From NCBI GenBank assembly GCA_004802725.1, contig SGPM01000126.1, forward strand, positions 1-64,000: DNA of 64,000 bases, read 5' to 3'. Below the pieces are notes generated by a model, which saw only the letters and a list, made by a program, of their open reading frames with translations, ran no database searches and was not told the DNA's origin. This document shows positions 45,111 to 57,052 of this stretch, piece by piece. This stretch comes from Antrodiella citrinella. Its lineage: Eukaryota; Basidiomycota; Agaricomycetes; Polyporales; Steccherinaceae. Numbering within the stretch: position 1 is the stretch's first letter; each line of letters begins with the position of its first letter. The position numbers and the translations under genes were made by a program.

Positions 45111-47211
45111 TCAACGTTTTGGCCCTGGGTAGTGATCCATCAAGCTCTCCAATCCCAAAGGATAGCTCGCAAGATCGCTGGTGAGCGCGAGCGTATCCAG
45201 ACTGGCACGCTGACGTCCATTGATGGTCTGCGGTTGTGTGTTCGACGCAGCTTCAGAGATGGAACCAGTGTCGATCTGGAAGGGGAACGACGAAAGGCCG
45301 TTCGACATCGTAGATATCTCAGAGCCCACCGACATGCCCAGCATCTTCCTATTGTTGTGCATCGCAGATGGAGGAGCGAGATCGTTCTTCCTCTGCCTCT
45401 GGACGTCCTGTTGCGTCTGAAGCTCGGACCGCTCTACATCTGGCTTTGGCATGGGGGTTGTGACGGTACTGTTGTCCGAGAAAGCCTGCTGAGCCAACGG
45501 CGAGCGAGGTGGTGTGCGCATAGGACGATCGGATATGGGGGACGGTGGGACGAAGTGGAAGCCCTCCAAGATAGAGTCGGCCTTCGACGCTGAGCTCAGT
45601 ATGCTCGCCTTCGACTCTCTCCGCAGGTCCAAGTCCTCCATAGCGCGCCTCTGCTGCATCTCGAAAGCGCCATTGGACATCGGCGACGATTCGTCCGTTT
45701 TCCGCATTGGTGAAACAAGCTTAGCGCTTGTCATCCGATATGGCGTCCTCGGTGAACTGAGTGCGGCGCTCACTGGTGTATCAGGAGAAGAGAGCGGTGC
45801 CAAACCAACGTGCATACGAGTCGCAGCGCCGATACTAGCACCAATCACTGATCCAGCCTGTGTGCTCATACTGTCCGGTCTAGCCTTCGAGCTGCCAGCC
45901 CAAGGACGCGCGGGATCATCCGGCATCCATTCATCGTCCTGGGAGGTAGGTTGCGAGTACTGGCTAGGTGTCACACCAGGCGACGGCGACCCAAAAGTAC
46001 TCACGGACGGTGTCGGAGATGAGGGTGAGGTTTGTTCTGAGGTCAGGTATGGCGAATGTTCATCTCCGAAGGGATCATGTTTCGCGTTAAGCTCCTGGTG
46101 CTCCTCATCAGTCTCAGCAAGCACGTCCGCTGGACCAAAGCTAGACGCGGCCAGAGGGGAGCGTGCAGGAAGTCTGGTGGCAAAAGTAGGCCTGAGGCTG
46201 TCCGCAGTGTTAGGCGGCGTGTCACCACCCGCAGAAGAACCTGCAGGTGTACGAATCACCTCAGCCTTGACCACTCCGAGCACTTGCTTGACCGCTCCAC
46301 GACCGGGTGTAACAATAATCGGCGCCTCGTTGAGCAAATCACTGGCATAGCTGCCAGTGGACATGTAGGAGTGGCGAATATTGCCCGAAGCCTGCGAGGC
46401 ATTGTAACCTGAAGCATTATGATCGGTGTCAGCGCTCGTGTTTCTATTCGGATCAGTGTAGAGATTGAGCGCAGGGTCCCTGTCAGGTCGCGAAGGCGCT
46501 GAACCTGCTGTCGCCTGAGTGGACGGAACTGTAGTGGGATTCGAAAGGGCAGATGCGCCGTCCGGTCCAACGAGAGCGATGGGGATGACATTTGACTGAG
46601 TCCCGACGGAGCCCGCAGTCTGAATGGACTGGGTGTCCATTCTGTCTTCGAAGGGGTTCTCCTGCTGTGATTGACGAGGCGTGTGCCCTTGGGTGCCAAT
46701 AGCAGAGTTCTGATAATCCTGGACAGCCACCATCTCTCCGTAAGGACTGGTTCCATGTATCGTGGGGGTGGGCAAAGGACTATTCGGCTTTTCATTGGGG
46801 TCGGGGCGATTGAGCACGTCCTCGGCGCGAGCTGGAGAATCGTTTTTGGCTGATTCGACTTCAGAGGGTGGGAGACGCTTTGACCGTCGACGATACCAAA
46901 GGAAGACCAGCACGACAGCAATAAGGAAGACAATCGCAGCAATAACAGCACCTGCTACTGCTCCACCGCTGATCCCGCCGCCTGAACTGGATGGTGCACT
47001 CGTGGCTACACATTTGTTGGTGCTGCAGACATTGCAACTCCTACAGAAACCTTGTCTCAGTACCTGAAGATCGGCAGAGGCGATCTGCTACATACCGATT
47101 CACCAGGACACACTGCTCATTAGCACCACAGTTGTTGCAAGGGGCTGGATCGTCGCAATGGATACAGCTCGGGTCGTCGTTCGGGTCTTGTCGTGCGAGA
47201 AGAAGAGACAT
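45111..47211 (-). CDS. OPY2: OPY2-like single-pass membrane anchor
   Basis: Two exons (47211-47096, 47040-45111) encode 681 residues. The short extracellular N-terminus carries eight cysteines in the OPY2 pattern (C16, C19, C25, C28, C34, C41, C44, C49; CIHCDDPAPCNNCG ... CNVCSTNKC). A Gly/Ala-rich linker and one transmembrane helix (~66-88, AGAVIAAIVFLIAVVLVFL) follow, closed by the stop-transfer sequence WYRRRSKR. The long cytoplasmic tail is Ser/Pro-rich with NPFEDR and DPFGDEHSPY segments and many SP/TP sites. In yeast, Opy2 anchors Ste50-Ste11 at the plasma membrane for the HOG osmosensing MAPK pathway. No N-terminal signal peptide is seen, which also holds for yeast Opy2. The Cys-rich ectodomain plus TM makes the family call firm. 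Confidence 0.88.
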
Positions 47212-47806
47212 GGCGATGAGAAAACGAAAGGGCGAAAGAGTGTGGTTGGTTGAGTTGGTGAATGGTGAGTATGGCGTGTGGGCGACGGTCGTGGTAACTG
47301 TACAGACTACGGCGTACGATGACCAGCACGACGGGGACGACGATGAAGAACGAAACAACGACGAGGGAAGGGAGTTGGTCGTTGTCACGCAGCACGTCGA
47401 ATTATGGAAAGATTACAAGAAAACTTGCCCGATTAGGCGCGGGTATCACCACTTAACGGCGCAGAATCCGTCATAAATATAGGCTATTGTCCGAAATTAA
47501 AACTTGTCGGTATCGAAGAGGTCCAGACTCCAGGCCCGTCATACTCGGAGAAATCAGCCGAGGAGCTCACAAACATAGATTCAGAAGTTGAGAGTATATA
47601 TTACGAGGGTGTGTAAGGTGTGAGCTATTTGATACAGTCTGCTGTTGAAAGATCACAGTGCGATGTTGGATGCGAGAGGATGAATACAGTGCTTGAAGGA
47701 GATGTTAATGCTGATTCGATGATGATATATTCGTGGTTGAGACGAGCTTATGGGACGACGTTGTTGAACGTCGACTGGATGCTTAACTTAGTGGCTGTAG
47801 TCGTAT
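47212..47806. other. Intergenic: OPY2 promoter and CAF16 3' flank
   Basis: About 600 bases without a supported gene. The short frames seen here have no domain. Confidence 0.5.
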
Positions 47807-49020
47807 CTATGACCATTGACAAGATGTCAGAACCAGGGTAATAATGGAAGGTAATGCTGCGCACTTGGAATAGAATTTCTCCGATTCCGAAGGCACCTGT
47901 GCGAAAGCAATCCAGGAATAGACACATTCAGTGAAACTGATGCTTGTAAGACGGCGAAAAGAGTGAACACTCACGTCTTGGAGTTGTGCACCTCTGCGCT
48001 TCCTGCCATTGTTCTCCAGGCCACGTCGATGATCCCGGTCCTCTTTCAACCATTGTAAAGCGACCGAGTACAGACGCGACCTATTCCCAGTGTCCACGTC
48101 CTTGAATGCTTCCCACGGTGCAGGTAGTGTTACGAATTTCCCCAGACGCATGTGAGCGACATGCGTCGGGAAGGCATCCAGTCCGTCAAATATATGCGTC
48201 GCGTCTATAACAGAGTCAACAGACGTATCAAGCAAAGAACACGGAAGCAACGTACACAAGACGGTCGCGCCTCTGTCTTCGCTGTCCTTCCTGAGGAATG
48301 TGAGTAGATCGTCACGGACGAGGACGTCCAGATCAACGGTCACCTGTCAAAAAGTGTTGTCGACACTACAGCTGTGCCCGAGCTCGCCAGTGGAAGCTCA
48401 CCTCGTCCAGAAGCAGGACGTCCCATTCACCCATCAATCCCATCACGAGCTGGACGCGTCGCCGCTCGCCGTCACTTATGGCATGCATGTGCCAGTCGAG
48501 ATCGACATCCAGGATATCCAACAGTTGATCACGCCTGGGCTTGTGTCTATAGCCGCCAACGGAGTTCAGGAAGTCGCGCACTATGATGTCGCCGCGAACA
48601 ACGGGATTCATGGCCCTGCTCAAACAGTTTGAACAACTGGTCAAGATTATAGTGAACGATGAGGATGAAACGGACCACTCAGTTCCCAGGAATGTAACAC
48701 CAGGAGGGTATTGACGGAACACGTCGCGTCCTTTAATAGCAACTTCGGTCCCTCCATCCTGGGATATCAGTCGCTTTCCAGCAAAAATCTGTAGGAGGGT
48801 GGACTTCCCCGCTGTGTAATATCGCGTATTCAGCAGTTAGCTAAGATCGTCAGAGACAACGAAACACACCTCCGTTTGCACCAACGAGAATCGTACGACT
48901 GCCTTTAGGCAAACCAAAAGAGATGTCTATAAGAGCCGCTTCCGCGTTCTTGTCCAGGCCGTAGTGTATGTAGGTCAAATTCTGAGCATGGATCTCTGGC
49001 TTTGCCTCAGGATCCGACAT
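47807..49020 (-). CDS. CAF16: CAF16-type soluble ABC ATPase
   Basis: Exons 49020-48870, 48811-48676, 48615-48402, 48343-48256 and 48204 onward, giving about 328 residues if the last exon runs to the stop at 47807. A single ABC domain: Walker A GANGAGKST (47-55, split by an intron), signature SDGERRRVQ (143-151), Walker B DVLLLDE (161-167), followed by VTVDLD. There are no membrane segments. The signature SDGERRR instead of LSGGQ, and the motif TVLYATHIFDGL, are those of yeast Caf16, an ABC protein associated with the CCR4-NOT complex and transcription. The alternative is plant-type ABCI proteins. A GTGAGT donor at 47974 could splice to a short alternative C-terminus (HQFH), so the last ~55 residues are uncertain. 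Confidence 0.85.
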
Positions 49021-49295
49021 GTTCTATGGGTATGATCTAGTGAGACTAAGAGGTCCGTTCAGTATCTCACACGCTGAAGACTCGCAGAACTCGACCTACA
49101 TCCCTGCAGGTTCGCGACACAAGAATTACGTTCCAAGCTAAGGACAAAAAACTTGACATAACTTGCATGTAAGCGGGCGCTTCTTTATAACGGCCATTGT
49201 CTCGATTAGGCAGTTAGTACAAACTTCACACTGACCGCGGCAAAGGTTGGCCAAAACACTCTCGTACTTCCTCCGAATCATCCTCGAATCCGGGC
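49021..49295. promoter_or_regulatory. Bidirectional promoter, CAF16 / AIR
   Basis: Divergent starts at 49020 (minus) and 49296 (plus) are 275 bases apart. A TATA-like TTTATAA at 49184-49190 lies 105 bases before the plus-strand ATG. Confidence 0.5.
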
Positions 49296-51673
49296 ATGGT
49301 GTCGAAATCGCCAGAGGTCATTGATTTGACCCGGTCACCGGAGGTCATCGTCATCGACTCCGACGTCGAATCCCTGTACGCGCGGAAGTCCTCGTCGAAC
49401 ACCAAGGCTACTCTTCTCGACCGATTGAGCGACGCAACGGGAAAACCAATTGGGGGGAACGTGAAGCTTACTGCAGACGGTACTGCGAAGAAAGTGAGGC
49501 GGAAGAAGAAGAAGAAAGCGACGGTTTTGCATGGTGGGGGCGAGGACGATGGTGTCGAGGGACTTCCTACTCCGGTCACAAGCGTTGAGACGACTGACGA
49601 CGGTGGTAGAGATTATGGAAAGGCAGCGAGGTCGCGCACTGGTCTCACCTTGTTGGATCGTATAGCGGACACCCAGCCTCCTGCTAAGGCCTCTTCAAGC
49701 AAGCGCAAGCATTCCGAGACTAGCGCACGTTTGGAGGGAGAGACCAGAGACACGGAACGCAGCTCCAAGAAGCGGCGACGCAAGGAAGAACGTGAAGAAG
49801 CCAGAAACCGGTCGCGTTCCCCTCGTCCTTCCAGTCGCCGATCCCGGTCACCAGAACATAAACGCGGGGACACTTCTACTACCCAAGATTCTGTCTCTTC
49901 GTTGTTCTTCGTCGATGTTAAGCCCGCAGACATACCTATCGCAGTCAAGATACCCATTTCCTCACAACCAATACCCAGTGGTTCGGGTTCGAACAACTCG
50001 GAAGCGGACAAAGCGACCAAGTTGCTCCTCCCAGCCCATGTGTTACTGGCCGATACCAATGGCGATGCCCCCCTCGAGATCTTACCTCCCAGTCCCTTAG
50101 ATTCCGACGAAGATGACTACATTGACTATCTGGATTATGATGACGACCGAAGGGTACGTGCATCTCGATACATCCGCTCAATTTGTACTCATTCTGTTAG
50201 GCTGGAGCTGTCCGCTATTTCGACGATTCCAAAGGCCAGCCTGAGGAGAAGAGCAGAAAGCTTTTCTGCAAGAACTGCGGCGCAGAAGGAGACCATAGGG
50301 CGAGAGATTGTCCGGTTATCATCGTCAGTTTATGTCTCTCCAATCGTGCCTTTTCTGTCTCAATCAACTGGCGACCTCTGCTAGTGCTTGACATGTGGTG
50401 CCCGTGATGAACACTCTACACGAGGTTGTCCCATAAGCAAAGTTTGCTTCTCTTGTGGCATGAAGGGACATACCAGACAGGTACGTATATAGTCAACTTT
50501 CCTTGATAATGGTGACTTACATCCCATCTCAGACGTGCCCCAACCGACGCGTTTACAACTCTACGCACTCCCAGTACAACGAATGTGATAGATGCGGATC
50601 AACTGTTCACCAGACTAAGGTATGATACTCCCGTGCCACATGGAATAGTTGAACCAATGGCAACTATGCATTAGGAATGCCCTACACTCTGGCGAATGTA
50701 CGACTACGTCAGCGACAACCAGCGGACTGAGATAATCCGTCTTCGGAAGAAGAAATCCGAACTTCCGCTTGGTCAAGGAGGAGAAGGGTACATAGGCTCT
50801 GATGAGTGGTGCTACAACTGTGGCAGCAGTGGACATCTAGGCGATGTGAGTTCTTTTGCTCCTAACTTCGCTTGCTTCAATCCTGATCGTACTGTATAGG
50901 ACTGTGAGACCGTACCACGTCGAAGCGACGTCCCGCCAGACCCCTCCGCCTTCAGCTTCTACAACATCGCTTCCGGACCATTCTTCGACCCCCTCCGTGT
51001 CGAGAAGAAACCTGCGCAGAAACCAAGGAGACCCGTGTCCATGCGCGGCGACGGAGAGGAGACGGGAGACGGGAGCGAGTTCTTGTTGCCGTTACCCGGC
51101 GATCTAGGTACGCAAGGGCGGAAGAAGCAGCAGGAACGGCTGGCGAAGCAGGCGAGGGATAGGGAGGTGCAAGACGACGACGAGGTGGACTGGTTCGCCG
51201 GGTCTGCGAAAGGCCTCCCTCCGAAACCTGTGACCGAGAAGAATGGGAACGGCGGTGGTAGCAGCAGAGGTGGCGGAGGAGGGAATGGGAAGGGGCTTCC
51301 CAGTGGACCCAAGAAGATATCGTTTGGCAACATCGGCGGAGACGGGAAACGGTTCTCAGGGAAGAGCGGAGGTCCCAGTCACGAGAAACGGAAAACCTAT
51401 CCCGACGACAATTATGTTTATATATCAAGAGAGACGGACAGCATCCAGATCAAAGGCGCGTCGAAGAAATATCCAGACGAGAGGGGTTCAAGATACGACA
51501 GCAGACCCTCGAGCTCGAGCTCGAGCTTCAGACGGTATCCTGAGGATAGTAGGAATTCTCGGAATGAGTGGTCGCATGATCGGTACGAAGATTCGTACAG
51601 CTCGCGTAGGCGGGGAGGAGACTACAACGACTCTAGGAATGCACCGAGGTACAAAGGGGGGTATCGACGTTAG
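49296..51673 (+). CDS. AIR1/2-like zinc-knuckle protein (TRAMP complex)
   Basis: Six exons: 49296-50153, 50201-50323, 50385-50480, 50533-50619, 50675-50845, 50900-51673, giving 702 residues. Five CCHC zinc knuckles lie in the middle (~309-460): CKNCGAEGDHRARDC, CLTCGARDEHSTRGC, CFSCGMKGHTRQTC, CDRCGSTVHQTKEC and CYNCGSSGHLGDDC. Intron positions fall between or inside knuckles. Five knuckles preceded by an acidic/Ser-rich N-terminus match yeast Air1/Air2 and animal ZCCHC7. These proteins bind RNA and the poly(A) polymerase Trf4/5 in TRAMP, which marks nuclear RNAs for exosome decay. The N-terminus has two copies of SPEVI (VIDLT and VIVIDSD contexts), possible SUMO-interaction motifs, and an Arg/Lys/Ser-rich stretch (~175-200). 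The long C-terminal half is Gly-rich, then Arg/Ser/Tyr-rich, and much longer than in yeast. Confidence 0.88.
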
Positions 51674-51982
51674 GAAGTTGTTCTGTGCGCCCTTTTTATT
51701 CCACATCATTTCTCACATTTTTATTCAATTTTTGCAATCTCGTAGATTTGTAGCATCCTACACATCACTGTCCAATTCATGTATCATGTTTTGTATGCAG
51801 TATGTACTGTACCAGTTTGAGGATATATTTTAACACAATGTTGAGAAGGGGGTTGGATAAATGTACAAATAAGTGAAAGGTTTGCACCGTCTGCACCACC
51901 TGTGCGCCATGGGTCCAAAGAAAGAAAAAAGTCAAAGTCATAGTAAGGATCTGAAGATCTGAAAACATTGTAATGACCAAGA

Positions 51983-54900
51983 CTACGATGATGGACCCGC
52001 GCCCACAACGCTGGTGGCACTCTGCCCTGTCGACAACTTCTGCAACAACTCCTTCATCTCGTCAACATCCGCCCTCAAGCCGTTGCCATTCGGATCCTCC
52101 AAAGGCGCCGTCCGCGACGAGCCGTGGTTCTCGCCGTTGATCGCCCTACCGTCGTCCTGCTCGAGCCACTGGTCCAGTTGCTTGCTGATGGAGTCGGCCT
52201 TCAACCGGAAATGAGTGCGAATCACATCTTCGAAAGGCTCTGGGGGGGCTTTGAGGTTACCAAGCATCTGTGAGTTATTTGTAAGAAGAGGTGTTCCGTG
52301 AAACAATAGGGAAGAGATGTGGATACGCACCGCCGTCTTCACCACCATCCTGCGAACATTAGCGGAGTCTGAGTAACAAAAGGTTAGCTTGCGTAGTTTA
52401 ACCTCGTCAATAGCAGTTACTGACAAGCTTTGGATGCCGCCGTCCCGGAGCTGTTGGCCCACGCCGGCTCATTGAGGTAGGGTTCTTCGCAAAGTATCAT
52501 GGATTGAATAGAGATGAGAACCTGGATCATTTTCAATGCACTAGTCCCTCAAAGTCAGCAGACAAGGAGTGCGAACCTGAAGCAGGGTAGATCGTCCCGC
52601 AACCCATCCTGGACCCTGCCACGTCCCGAGTAATGACAAGCAGACCTTGCCGTCCTTCAAGGCATGCATGAGTAAGGAGTCATCCGACCGAAGCGACAGT
52701 CAATGAGTGCTCACAGCATACAGGTTAGGGTTGAACCGATACCTCCCGCCATTAGTCTGGTTGGTTCCTCCGTCGTCAATCATACGCACGGCGGAAGTAA
52801 GGGAAACAACACTGCTTACTGTCACATATTTAACGCTGGGAGGAGCCTGGTTATAGTTCGCGCCAAGGAATATATCGAACAAGTAACTGCGCCTAATTCA
52901 ACCGCTGTAATGTCAACTTGCTGGAAAACGCGCTTACCATCCGTTGTAATATCTAGATTATAGATGATACATGTGGACAGGAAATGAATGAATCGAGATG
53001 TTGACACTCACGGTGTACCTTCGGGACCTGTGATCAACGCTTTGATGATGTCTACCCGCGACTCATCAACTCTCAGGAAGACCGATGAATTCCAGGCAAT
53101 GGGAAGGTTCGTCGTCAAAACCGCTAACTATGAAGCCACCAATCATTCAGCACAATGGAGTTGGCAACGTTTAGAATGAATAACGCACTTCTTTCGCAAC
53201 GGCCAGTGATCGTTTGGGAATGTCAGCATTAGCTAACATACGGGCTTCGTTGTTGTAGGCGAATTTGTAAGAAGGTAGGCTGTCATCCTTCCCTCCCGTC
53301 GGCTGGTCGGTCGTAAGGTCACAATACTCGAACCGGACCCTATTCGCCCACTCCAGGTATGACTTCTGCATGTCTTCCTCGGACTGACCTGACTTGACCA
53401 CGACGTCGTTCCTTGAGCCAGAAGCCGACGATCCGGGGATCTTCGGTAAGCTAGCGTGGAGTCTTTCAACGAAGGCGTCGCCCTTCGTCTCTCGTAGCGA
53501 ACGATCAATGGCCTGAGCTGTAGAGATGATGCTCTTGCAGAACTTGAGGAGCTTCTGGTTCTCTTCCAAAACAATCTTACCATCATCTTTGCCTTTGCCC
53601 TTATCGTCGGAGGTTTGGCGCTTCTGCTCCTCGGTCATCTCAACATCATCTGGGGTATCTGCGAGCTTGACCGGTTCAAGACCCTTGAGCGCTGCTTGAG
53701 CTTGGATGACAATGGCTTCCAGGAGTTCCCGAGGGCCGGAAGATCCTTCGTAGACAATGGTGCGTTCCCGAATGCAGTTCTTGTTGCCTGATCGTTTCGC
53801 CGATAATGCTTTGGCAGATGTCACGACCATGATAGGCATCGCCATCATGCTGGCAAGGGCTTCGTGGCATGAGATCGTCTAGCATGGATAAGATTTGAGA
53901 GACTTTGAAACATCCATCTAAACTGTGATATGCGCACCTCCAGCCAGTTCAAGAGCTCGAAATATAGTACCGAACGATCCGACATGTCCGCAAGAGAGTC
54001 ATTCCGGAGAAGCTGACTACTAACAAAGTTGAATCGCCGTCTTAGGTGAGCAAGTGCCGTAGGATGGACGAGGTAATCACTAGGCTTGCCACCACCCTCG
54101 CGATGGACCGATGGAAGATATACACGGATGTCCGAGAGCAATTTAGAGATCGTCTCGTCCTTCTCGTGCTGTACCTTTAAAGCTTCAACATGACCAGAAT
54201 TCTGAGACCAGTCAATACACACTCCCATCACGATGAGAGGCAAAGGAACCTACATCTTCTCTGGCATCTCCGGCATACCCAACACCTAACTTGAGCTTCT
54301 TCGTTTGAGTGATTGGTGGATACTCTTCATCGTCTTCATCATCATCGAATGGCACATGAATAGGTATAGGTTCAGCTTTTCGTCTCTTACCATTCGCTGG
54401 TTTGGGGATTGTGGCAGGCGCTTCTTCAAGGAACGTCTGCTCTAGCATAGCAAGACCGACACCGAGTAGCACGCCCTGCAGGTTTGGGCAGTGAAACAAG
54501 ACGTCCTCTTCCTTATCGTTGAAGGGTTCTCCGCACGCAAAGCAAAACCGTTTGCTGCATCCGCCGCATAGCTTTGGGACAATTGTTTGGAGATGCTTGA
54601 TGTACGTTTGGAACTCGGACTATGGAAGGACACGAGTTACGCAAAATCAAATCAAATTGCGGTTTATAGAAACGATATGTGCACTCACAAAGATTGGGAA
54701 GAAATCGCGCTTATGGCGAGGGAAGCTCTGACACCCGTTTGGACAGCGGCATTCGCCTTGGGACAATTGTTGGTAGAGACTGAACAGGAAGCTCTGCTCT
54801 CCACCTTCCGGACATCCTTTCATCCATTGTCCTTGCGTCATGAGTTTAGCTTGTTCGTCCGCGTCTGGGACATATACTGTCTCTGGCTCCTCCTCTACTT

Positions 54901-55501
54901 CGATGACTTCCTCGCGGCGGTCCTTGGAGAAGAAGATACCTACAGCCGATGAGTTGAATACATGACAGAGGTGATTCGTATTACACACCGGCATAAGGAT
55001 CGGCATTAGATGGCCCTCGTCCAGCCTCTGCCTTTGCTTCGTAGTCAGAATCATAATCTTCACCGGCGAAGTCCTCAACTGCATCGTCTGATCAGTATGC
55101 TTCACTCAGTGACCTATCAGTCACGCACTATCATCCTCGTCGTAGTCATCTCCAGGATCCTCCAGTTCTTGTTCATCGTCCTCATCCGCGTCAGGCGTCT
55201 TAACACCGGCATAAGTAACGCAGTGCGGCGCAGAGTGCTTCACACTCACCATCATACGTGAGACTCTCGGCTTCTCTCGAGTAGAAGCAGAAGACATCTC
55301 AATGTCATCGTCGCCGTCAACAACATGGTCGAAACTACCGTCGAATATACGTTCGGCCGCTTCCATGACATCTCTATGCTGTTTGAGAGCTGCACGAGCC
55401 TGGCCACGGGTGGCACCCTGGCGAATATGTCAGATGCGTAGGATATTAACGCGTCGTCATTGACCTACCATTTCTACAAGTTGTTGTATCTCGCGTTCCA
55501 T
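51983..55501 (-). CDS. UBA / IBR-like zinc / E2 (UBC) hybrid ubiquitin enzyme
   Basis: Sixteen exons: 55501-55469, 55417-55250, 55198-55129, 55087-54989, 54939-54689, 54619-54254, 54201-53938, 53878-53189, 53127-53012, 52952-52938, 52886-52820, 52756-52715, 52654-52577, 52521-52425, 52368-52331, 52267-51983; 892 residues. The N-terminus IQQLVEMGATRGQARAAL is a UBA fold. Residues ~160-290 hold Cys pairs of IBR type (CRCPNGC, CGGCSKRFCFACGE, HCPN). The C-terminal third is a ubiquitin-conjugating domain: LITGPEGTPYYNGCYLFDI, GGRYRFNPNLY, the catalytic Cys732 in GKVCLSLLGTWQG, then CEEPYLNEPAW. The E2 core resembles the large BIRC6/UBE2O group, which act as combined E2/E3 enzymes. The role is inferred as self-sufficient ubiquitin transfer; the target is unknown. 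Exon 10 has only 15 bases. Confidence 0.85.
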
Positions 55502-55655
55502 GATATCAACAGTGTCAAAGGAGGATGTTACGCACAGACCTGTCGGGGTGAAGCGGAGACAGTGCAAGCACAGTTAAACCAAGTAAAGTGGGCGCCCGAA
55601 TTGATTAATTGATAAGGTAAGACATTTATCGACACAAAAACATATTCACATATAT
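55502..55655. other. Short spacer with E2-hybrid promoter and tRNA upstream region
   Basis: 154 bases between the start of the E2-hybrid gene and the tRNA. No other feature is seen. Confidence 0.4.
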
Positions 55656-55739
55656 CCCTCGATAGCTCAGTTGGAAGAGCGCAAGACTGTAATGGTTTAT
55701 GTAATCTTGATGTCGCTGGTTCGATCCCGGCTCGAGGGA
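55656..55739 (+). tRNA. tRNA-Tyr (GTA) with an 11-base intron
   Basis: The acceptor stem CCCTCGA pairs with TCGAGGG, followed by discriminator A. The D-loop has TAGCTCAGTTGGAAGAGC. The anticodon stem CAAGA pairs with TCTTG around CTGTAAA once TGGTTTATGTA is removed directly after position 37. The T-arm has GGTTCGATCCC. A T-rich tract (CTTTTTATG) follows directly as RNA polymerase III terminator. Anticodon GTA reads Tyr codons, and eukaryotic tRNA-Tyr genes usually have introns. Confidence 0.92.
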
Positions 55740-57052
55740 CTCTTTTTATGCTTCAACTTGAGGTTTGTCATTAAATCGGGAGATGGACACGAACAAGTTC
55801 AATTGTGACCAATGAGGAAGTTTATCGATTATCATGAGTCACTATGAGTACAACACCGGTAGAAGACTGTCCACTGAGGCCTGTCCAAGAAACCTAAGAT
55901 TTGAATTCAGAAGTCAAATAATGGCACTGATGTGTGAAATATTATTCGAAACTTGAAGCTCACAGAATTACATACGTTTTTCTTGCGTTTGCTTTGAGCA
56001 GCGTTTGAGATGATCAGTCACTGTTCACAAAAACCGCGGTCACGCGCGGTGGGCCAACTTGAACTTGCAATCTGCGATTTCGGCATTTTCCGGTGCTGCA
56101 AGGTTTCAGACATCGTACATCTCTTCTTGATTACAGCGACTCGCTTATGTCCTGCCCTTGGATGCCTCCGACAGATTCACACAGCGCCACACCTCCGAGT
56201 CAGTCCGGAAGTCGTAGATTGCGACATTCACTGCCTATGGCCGAAATGGTAGGCATGCTTCGGGAATCGGCCCTTCGTACTGAATACAGAAGACTTCGCA
56301 GTAGCGACTATCATGTTGTTACTGCCAATGTTGTTTTCGACCGACGCAGGGTTGATCGACTCGGATGAGAATCCCGTGAGCTTTCCATGCGTGTCATATG
56401 CATTGAGCAAATGTTCTGATTGAAGCCGTTCGAGCTTCTAGTTCTGCTCGGTCGCTGAGGTAGGTCTATGTTGAGACGATGACCGGATCCTGGTGACGTG
56501 TCGACGTCTATTCTAGATGCCTATGCTCTCAGAAGTATCAGTAACTGTTAGATCCAGTTGTGGGTCCACTGGTGAGTCAAAGTCACTATGATATCGCTTG
56601 TTCTCTTAGCCGGCTGATCATGCCAATGATGTCCATGGCATCCGCACATTGCGCTGATTGCAGCGTAATTGGCTGCTCAGCCACCTTTCTGCCACATACC
56701 TTTAGACCTGATGGGGTTGAGGCTTGCAGGTCATTTTAGTGGAAGGTACTTGGTCGAGGCCGGTCAAGTCTTATATGTGTTCCTGGAGATGGCGGTAGCC
56801 TATCCGGCGGTGGTCCATTTTCACTCGACCACATTTTGATTTCCTGATGTTGGTCGTGATGCTGTGCTATAAACCCATTGGATGTATCACTGACCCTATT
56901 CAAATATTCAAGCCGACATCCATGATATAGTCTTTGGGGGCGTGCTGCTCCGGATAGATCCCTTATTTGCTTTTCTCCAACTCCAAATCTGCCTTTCATA
57001 GGTTATGGAGCGCGGCGATTTTCTTGACCTCTAGACACCACTTCTTCCTGCT
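55740..57052. other. Intergenic, 1.3 kb, nothing recognised
   Basis: Only short open frames without domains. It includes the promoter of the membrane-protein gene at 57053. Confidence 0.5.

Noticed and set aside
47807..49020. ABC domain as a membrane transporter
   Set aside because: No transmembrane segments are present, and the SDGERRR signature points to the soluble CAF16 type.
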